Source of the DNA: Thunnus maccoyii
Lineage: Eukaryota > Chordata > Actinopteri > Scombriformes > Scombridae
Direction of reading: 5' to 3'
DNA length: 64,000 nucleotides
Assembly: GCF_910596095.1 (NCBI RefSeq)
Contig: NC_056540.1
Span: 32,719,501-32,783,500 of the forward strand
Each line of letters opens with the position of its first letter. Position 1 is the first letter of the stretch. Positions 57,801 to 64,000 of this stretch are shown in pieces. The notes below the pieces were generated by a model. That model was given only the letters and a program-made list of their open reading frames with translations. It ran no database searches and was not told where the DNA came from. The translations under genes and the position numbers were made by a program.

Positions 57801-57835
57801 GTTAGTGCCCGAATATACAGTAGCAACAGTAGTTT

Positions 57836-57965
57836 ACGGACAGTGGTGTACTGGCCATCGGGCATACTGGGACAAATCCCAGTGGGCTGGTGGGCTGTCA
57901 GAAAATAAGTTTTTGGGCTGGTGGACTATCAAAACATATGGTTTTTACCAGCCCTCTCTGTGTGC
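57836..57965 (+). mobile_element. Fragment of a fish interspersed repeat
   Basis: GGTGTACTGGCCATCGGGCA, CCCAGTGGGCTGGTGGGC and TTTTTGGGCTGGTGG belong, as I recall, to a widespread fish repeat with a CCGGTGGGCC core. It lies next to the 5' edge of the L1. Limits approximate. Confidence 0.45.
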
Positions 57966-60900
57966 CTGTCATTTGCCTTTACTCTCACTGCCAGAAGGAG
58001 GAGACAAAAGTCCTGGACTCCGGCTTTAATGTCACATGTAATTTTAGGTTAGCACCTAAAGTTTTCATAGCACACAACACCTGCACCACACCACTGATCA
58101 CTGAGTCAACACATTAGGTTTTGCTTATTTTGAGTTCTCTTTACTAGATTACTTGCTGAATTAATTTACTGTGTGGACCTCCCTTCTTTGTTATGGCCTG
58201 AATCAAGTCTTTTTTTATGAACATCACAAAAACCAAAAACATGTTTTTTTCTGTCTTTGTTTTAATGATGTTTTATGCATCTCTGCACCTCATGTATGTC
58301 TGAGACTCAGGTGTGACACTGACTGGTGCGAGGCAGAGATGTGAAGAGGAAAAGTGCAGAAAAATAAAAGCCTTAGTTTGGTGAAGCCTCGGAGAGTTCA
58401 GAGAGAGAGAGAGAGAGTATCAGGTGAGAGAGCTTTTGATGGATATTTAACACAGAGAGACTGAGCCGGGTTAATCCCGCCTTTTGTTCAGCCCGCAGAG
58501 ACGAGTTCAGAGCTGACGAGTTGGCCGATAGCGTCAGCCGAGAGGAAACATCAAAGGTCGAGGACTCGCACGCCTCCGGATCTGCCAGTGGCGACGATAA
58601 AACCTCCACAAAGACTCAGAAACAGCGGAGAGGATGATGACCTGCAGTGACCACGACACCAACAAACAACAGATACAGAACAAATACTTTTACAACCTAA
58701 CCAGCTGTGACACAAATCACGAACTGAAAAACACAGTCTATACAGGGGGTGGAAAAAATACAATGAACACCTACAGTAAGGGCTAATTTATTGTAAGGTA
58801 AGGTTTATTGGACAGGACTTGCACCTAAACTTTTTGTTGATTTACAGAGAATAAAAACACTATCTTGATTTATCAAGTAAAAACACAAAGCTTGATCTTG
58901 TTCCAGGTTCAGCAGGACAAGGATTTACTGCTTTCCTGTGTTATATCGTTGTAACCTGAACATCTTTTGGGTTTTGGAAAAAAACGCATTGGAGGACATC
59001 ACCTTGGGCTTTGGGAAATTGTGATGTTTTCCATTTTAATATAAAAAAAATCCCTGAATAACTGTATCAAAAAGGTATTAATGTGCATAAACAACACATG
59101 GCATCAGACGGTCATCCCATTTTTTGAGTATAAACTAACCTGAGTCAAAACACCGTAAAATTGACCAAAACAAACTTTTACATCTAACTGATGTAGAAAA
59201 AAAAGATGTGTTAAAGGCTAATGCACACAGATTTGTCCAATACTTCTACTACTCTACTTCTTCTTCTACTATTGGCAAAACATTCATGTCCTCCTATCTG
59301 TGAAAAGGTTGCTCATCTCCCTTTTCACTGGGCCCTGGTTCCCAACGTTACTAGTGTTTTAATGTTAAATCACTAATTTCTGTCCAACATTTCTATTGAT
59401 TTCTCAGTCATGTTACAAACATAATAGAATATGGGTTTCATTTGGGTGGTTTATGTTTCACAATGCTATATTTTGTTAAAGGGTTTCAGTCCTGCTGTGA
59501 TGTTTTGTGATGGTGGGCAGATCGTCTGCATTATCACTGATAGTGACAACAGGTTTGCATTATTAGCTGCACTAAGCAGTGAGTCATTACACTCTGTCAG
59601 GTGGATGTAGGAAGGATAAAGCTGCTCTGTAGTGAATGGCATTCTGTATAATTTGGTCAATCATGGCTGCGTGTGTGTGTGTGAGACCATAGAAAACTGT
59701 GATTGTCAACAAAACAGAGAAATACTACATCAATGTTGTCTTGAAAGCTCTGAATCAGTCTAACTGACCTTGTGGTCGTTTAACCTGATGGTATGTTCTT
59801 GTTCAGTGAGGCTGAAAGGGTAAAGGACCAGTCACTGGCCAACCAGTGGCCTGTTGACCTTCATTAACATTCCTTTAAAAGCTTCCAGAAAGATTGAAAG
59901 ATAAAGAAGAAAAACAACAACAAAAGGTTGGTTTGGAGGGTTTTAGTCCAGAGTTAAGAACTTGCATTTCTGCCTCCGTCTCTGTCTTCACAGTGACTGA
60001 TTAAAAATGACACCATAAGCAGCACTGACATTGTTGCTCAGTTAATTATGTGTTCTTGTCACATCCTCTTCAATTTTCTTCCCATAAAGAAACTGTCTCC
60101 TAGAAATTACATTTATATACGTTATTACGTTTTCTCTCAACCCAATGATAATAAATATATAAAAATACAGGCAGCGATTACATCACGCCAACATAATGTA
60201 ACTGAGAAAACAATTTAGTCGTATATAAATGTATTTTTTTTAAGAGACTGGGTTGCTTAAGTGTAGTTGATAGAAACATATATACTTTGATTTTGCTTAA
60301 ATTATAATGGACTGAATGACTTCTTCATTGTGAACTTTGAGCTCCTGCACTGACAAGTTGGTGTTGAGTATATTCCTCTTCTGAAACGGCAAAATATTAG
60401 TGTTAATGAAGACGTTCTTTTCTTCTGTTTCTGTTATTTTGTCAGGCTTTACTCCTTACTTGTGATATCTTTTATTGTGATCTGTTCTGGTTTTATTTGC
60501 AGCCTCAGATCAGAGTCGTACATACAATATTCTCACTAATAAGGAAGGACACAACTAGTTGGATTCACGTTTACTTTTTTCCAAGTCATGAACTACTTTT
60601 TCAGAGTTAAGATTTATTCCAGAAAACCTCTTCTCAAACAAGCACTGACTGGTTAATTAATCTCCTCTGGAAATTGATCCTTAAAGAGTTAAAAGTCACA
60701 CGCTTGATTCAGCAGAATCTCAGACGTCAGTTGTCAGATCTGAGTCAGATTACAGCTTCGGTTGGTATTTCCTTCATTTTGCTCTTTCTTCATTATATCA
60801 GAGTGTTTCTGTGTCACTAGCTGCTGGTGGAGGCTGTAATTCTGCCTCGTTTTCCCTCCGCCTGTCCGTCAACAACTCCCCACCCCAACACACACGGCCT

Positions 60901-61185
60901 GTCGGGTGTATTGCTCCAGTCATGATTTTTGCAAATGAAGCTTGGCTGCAAATCACGGCAGCTCGGCCTGAATCAGCAGCTCTTTCATAAATGCTGATTT
61001 CCAGACGCTGCATGTTCTCACAAATCAGACGGAGCACTCTGCACAGTTCGGGCAGACTGAGTGAAGACGGCTGCATATAAATACACACTGAGAAGATTTT
61101 AGGTGTATATGTGTATGTATTTGTATACTGTATGTTTGAGAAGTATTATCAACAAAGTGTCCTTCAAATTTCCCTTTGAATAGAA
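57966..61185. other. Unassigned non-coding DNA
   Basis: A GA run at 58396-58416. 60890-61080 is unique, GC-balanced sequence (CATGATTTTTGCAAATGAAG with an octamer-like TTTGCAAAT, CAGCTCTTTCATAAATGCTG) that resembles a conserved enhancer. No genes recognised; frames of 60-96 codons have no features. Confidence 0.4.
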
Positions 61186-61189
61186 ATGA

Positions 61190-61810
61190 TTGGTCCAACT
61201 CTTGATTAGTTTAAAGGGTCAGCTCAACCAAATCACCAAAACATTTTTTTTCTCTATTCCTTGGTGGTATTGAACCATTCAGATAGTTTTAGTTTGATTT
61301 GACCAGGTCTGACATTTCTATTTGAGATTTCTGCTGCTGCTTTTATGGACCGTTTGAAATTTCGATTTTTAAAAAAATCATACCTACTTTGTACAAAAGA
61401 AACTGTTCACCATCCTTTAAAACCCGATTCAAGGTGTGCTCTGACTGAACACCTTGAATACATTTTCTTCCAGTTTCTCCGTCAGCCGCAGCAGGCAGCT
61501 GTTTTCAGAGAAAAAGCTGTACACTACCTGCTCAGCACCAAATGGCAAACAGACACAGTTAGCTGTAGACTAGCTGGTGAACATAGTGGAGCATTTAGCA
61601 GCTAAAGAGCCAGATATTTCCCTCAGGAGTTGGTAGAGAGCAAAAACAGAGCTAAAAGAGAGTTAATATTAGACTTAAATTCACCAAGTGGACAGAAACA
61701 CGACTCCAAATGAATGATAATGTTGCTCCGTAACTGCTGGATGTGGAAATTGCTAAAAAGTTCAATAGATCAACTTAAAAATGATGATGTCAATGTTTCT
61801 GGTGTCCCTA
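61190..61810 (-). mobile_element. Interspersed repeat family F, reverse copy (no LTR)
   Basis: On the - strand: CACATCCAGCAGTTACGGAG, CACCAGCTAGTCTACAGC, GGTGCTGAGCAGGTAGTGTA, CTGAAAACAGCTGCCTGC, aligning with 15045-15353 plus 15976-16040. It continues to TTTAAACTAATC at about 61205. It supplies the empty site that defines the solo LTR in the other copy. Non-coding. Confidence 0.7.
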
Positions 61811-63464
61811 AGCTGCTATAGAAGTGGTTATTGAAGGTTAACATCCAGATGCTTTTGATGATAAAGATACATACAAAACACATTTTCAAACACGTTATAG
61901 ATCGAGTAACATTTCCTTCACACAAACAACAATATAATAATATGCACTTTTATTCCTTTTCTTTATTTCACAGGTTTTCAGATGTCAGGTCTGTGTCCCA
62001 CTCTGCTGTTTTTGTGTCACACTGAGTCTCCACATCATCACCCATTAAGAAGCTGCCGCTGCATTCCTCCATACCTGCTGATTAAAGCAATCGTGCTTGT
62101 TGATTGGCTGTCTCACCTCGCAGGCTGAAGCGTCTGCTGAGCCGGGCGTGTTGTTTCCCTGCAGATCTGCAGCCGAGGTGGAGGAGGAGATGGAGGAGGA
62201 AGAGGAGGAGGAGGAGGAGCGGCACAAGTTTCTCTTCTGGGAAGCTCTTGTCTGTTAATTAGCGGTGAGCAGATGGAAGAAAGTCCACATCTCGCTGGGG
62301 ATCAATTCTACCCGAGAAGCGGCAGCAGCAACCTCAGTTTATTTATTTCTTAGCTCAGCAGCGACGGGGCGATGTCACCTCCCAAATGTGCGCGAAGGAA
62401 GAGGAGGAGAACCCGGGAGAGTTTGGAAGAGAAGACTTAGACACACACAAGACGCGAGGAGCGCCTCGTTTTCAAGAGATTTCCTCAGAGACCCTGAAAG
62501 GAGCGGCATTCAGCTGGCGGTTGAGTGTTGAGTTTAGTTACTTATCATTACTTTGTTTACAGCCATCTGTTTACACACACATCCTCCTCATCTTACCTCC
62601 TTGTGTCTCGCTTCGCTCTATACGCTGCAAGCCGTAACCCGCCGGCCTCCTGCCAAAAACTGAAGCCTCGCCGACAGCTGCGGCGGCGGCTGCTGCTGCC
62701 GACTTATTTTCCGGCAGCACAAAGTGAAATTTGCTGCAAACAAAAATAGTGACTTTGTGGAGGCTTTTGTGGAGGCATCTGCAGAATCACCATTCCATTC
62801 AGACAGTGTTTTCACTCCATTTAGCGATTCGCCCACGCAGTAACTGCAGAGGCGTTGAGAGCAGGATGGATAATTCTGCTGGTTCAGGGGTTTGATTTGA
62901 AGCGGGGACCCCCTCGAAGTTTTAAAATCAAGCTTTTGTTCCCTGTGTGTTTAGTTGTGTGTGTGGTTTGAATTTTGAAAATCTTTCACAGTTGTGTCCT
63001 TTTGTTGTTCAGTTGTCAACATCCAGATATTACATAATTAAACATCTTCATCCATCTGTTGTTCTGTACTCCAAAAGAGTGAAACATTAGAAACAGCAGG
63101 CCTGCATCTACTATGTAAAGCAGGAAATGGGTAGATGATACATTTTTCTATGAATATTCTCTTTTTGTATTTACTCTTGTTTTGTGTATACCCTTATATC
63201 CGTTTTAATTAACTCATACATTTTCCTTGGTATGCTATACATGAAGTATCTGTGTCCATGCAAGTACTTGTTGGTGAATGTAAATGCTTTGATAAGCATT
63301 GATGTACATATTTACTCTCCATAAAACAATTCTCCACAGATTTGGCATCATACTTATCAGCATAGCAATGTAAGACCCATGATGGACAGTTAAAAAACAA
63401 AAAAACAAAAACAAAATTGTTGCAGCAGAACCAGAGATATCATCTTTTTTATGCCACACATTCT
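61811..63464. other. Unassigned DNA with a GC-richer, CpG-bearing part
   Basis: 62040-62900 is richer in GC and CpG than its surroundings, with GGAGGA repeats at 62176-62220, CGGCGGCGGCTGCTGCTGCC near 62682 and a pattern that could be a promoter or 5' untranslated exon. No TATA box or protein start is convincing. Frames at 62265 and 62386 (88 and 83 codons) show no domains. Confidence 0.35.
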
Positions 63465-63597
63465 TGTCAAAACCTCATGCCTACATTACCCACAATGCAA
63501 CTTGACCACCAAAAGTTGGGTCAGAGATTGAGGTGTGTTATGCTAGTAGCAGCTAATGTAGTGTGGAGCTGCTAGCCTCCAGCAGAGGACAAATGAC
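63465..63597 (-). mobile_element. Repeat family I, copy 2
   Basis: The - strand reads CTCTGCTGGAGGCTAGCAGC, ACATTAGCTGCTACTAGCAT, AACACACCTCAA and TTGTGGGTAATGTAGG, matching 28040-28135. It is slightly longer than copy 1. Confidence 0.65.
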
Positions 63598-64000
63598 GTT
63601 GGGCGCTTTTCTGCTCTGAATTGAAGTTTTTTCAACTCGAGGCATTCAGGCCGCATAGAGCGGGAAAACGCAAAACAAGCAAAAAGCTTCACTCTCACTG
63701 AAAACAATTACAAAAAGAGCCCTCAGGCTGCTAAAAAGCACTCTGTCTGATCGGACCCTAAGGGCTGCCCTCCAGTGAGCCAATTCTGTTCTGATTGGTC
63801 AGCTTCAGGAAGCTTCCTCCAGCTCCAGAGGCTACATAAACAAACTGTAGTAGCAGGATTTCACTTCTTTTTCTCCTTCTTTACTCCAAATGTCAACTTC
63901 TTAAATCGATCATGTCTGTACATGTTGGAGCTGAATCAGATCTGAAATATGAGAGTGAACAACCAACAGACGCTTATGGATGACGAGCTGATGATGTCTC
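63598..64000. other. Probable repeat at the right edge
   Basis: 63760-63960 (GATTGGTCAGCTTCAGGAAG, TCCAGAGGCTACATAAACAA, CATGTCTGTACATGTTGGAG) resembles a frequent fish repeat as far as I recall. No second copy lies in the window to prove it, and no coding pattern is seen. Confidence 0.35.

Overview
The window looks like teleost fish DNA, probably a percomorph. The evidence is vertebrate-type nuclear tRNA genes, LINEs of the L2/Rex1 and L1 clades, PIF/Harbinger, hAT, piggyBac-like and Tc1-like remnants typical of fish, and many CA/GT microsatellites. No bacterial or viral replicon is present. I recognise no intact host protein-coding gene. Nearly all open reading frames are short and accidental, or decayed pieces of transposons. 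The identifications come from reading motifs by eye; no database was searched.

Layout. Positions 1-3660 are a tandem array of a roughly 1.2-1.3 kb unit. It carries four intact tRNA-Ser(GCT) genes on the + strand, two intact tRNA-Ala(CGC) genes on the - strand, and four decayed tRNA copies. Each tRNA-Ser is preceded by a conserved small palindrome. From 3.7 to 25 kb lies AT-rich non-coding DNA peppered with short DNA transposons, several present as two or three copies so that their ends can be compared, plus an L2-type LINE fragment (18.0-19.2 kb) and a solo LTR (15.35-15.98 kb). One possible host exon lies at 12.8-13.07 kb on the - strand: a splice-acceptor-like site, a hydrophobic segment and a Ser-rich tail. 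Positions 25.43-26.46 kb hold about 1 kb of degenerate telomere-like (TTAGGG-related) repeat, with polypyrimidine tracts on both sides.

From 28 to 39 kb are more non-autonomous elements and long purine/pyrimidine-asymmetric tracts. From 39.6 to 46.5 kb is a dense transposon graveyard: a hAT-type transposase pseudogene, a piggyBac-like element inserted in another repeat, and a PIF/Harbinger element that still shows both its transposase and its Myb-like gene. At 48.5-49.5 kb is another L2-type LINE. At 53.6-54.3 kb is a long inverted repeat. At 54.7-57.8 kb an L1-clade LINE is interrupted by a Rex1/L2-type LINE 3' end. The remainder, 58-64 kb, is mostly unassigned, with a GC-richer part at 62.0-62.9 kb and one dated repeat at 63.5 kb.

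How the parts work together: only the tRNA array is a functional set I can defend, a local source of Ser(AGC/AGU) and Ala(GCG) decoding tRNAs. The rest is the history of transposon insertion into what is probably intergenic or intronic DNA. Several unique, GC-balanced, homeobox-motif-like stretches (near 11.1-11.6, 35.5-35.7, 47.5-47.7, 50.4-50.8, 52.1-52.4 and 60.9-61.1 kb) could be conserved non-coding elements, but this is inference. I did not find a convincing new multi-gene biological system.
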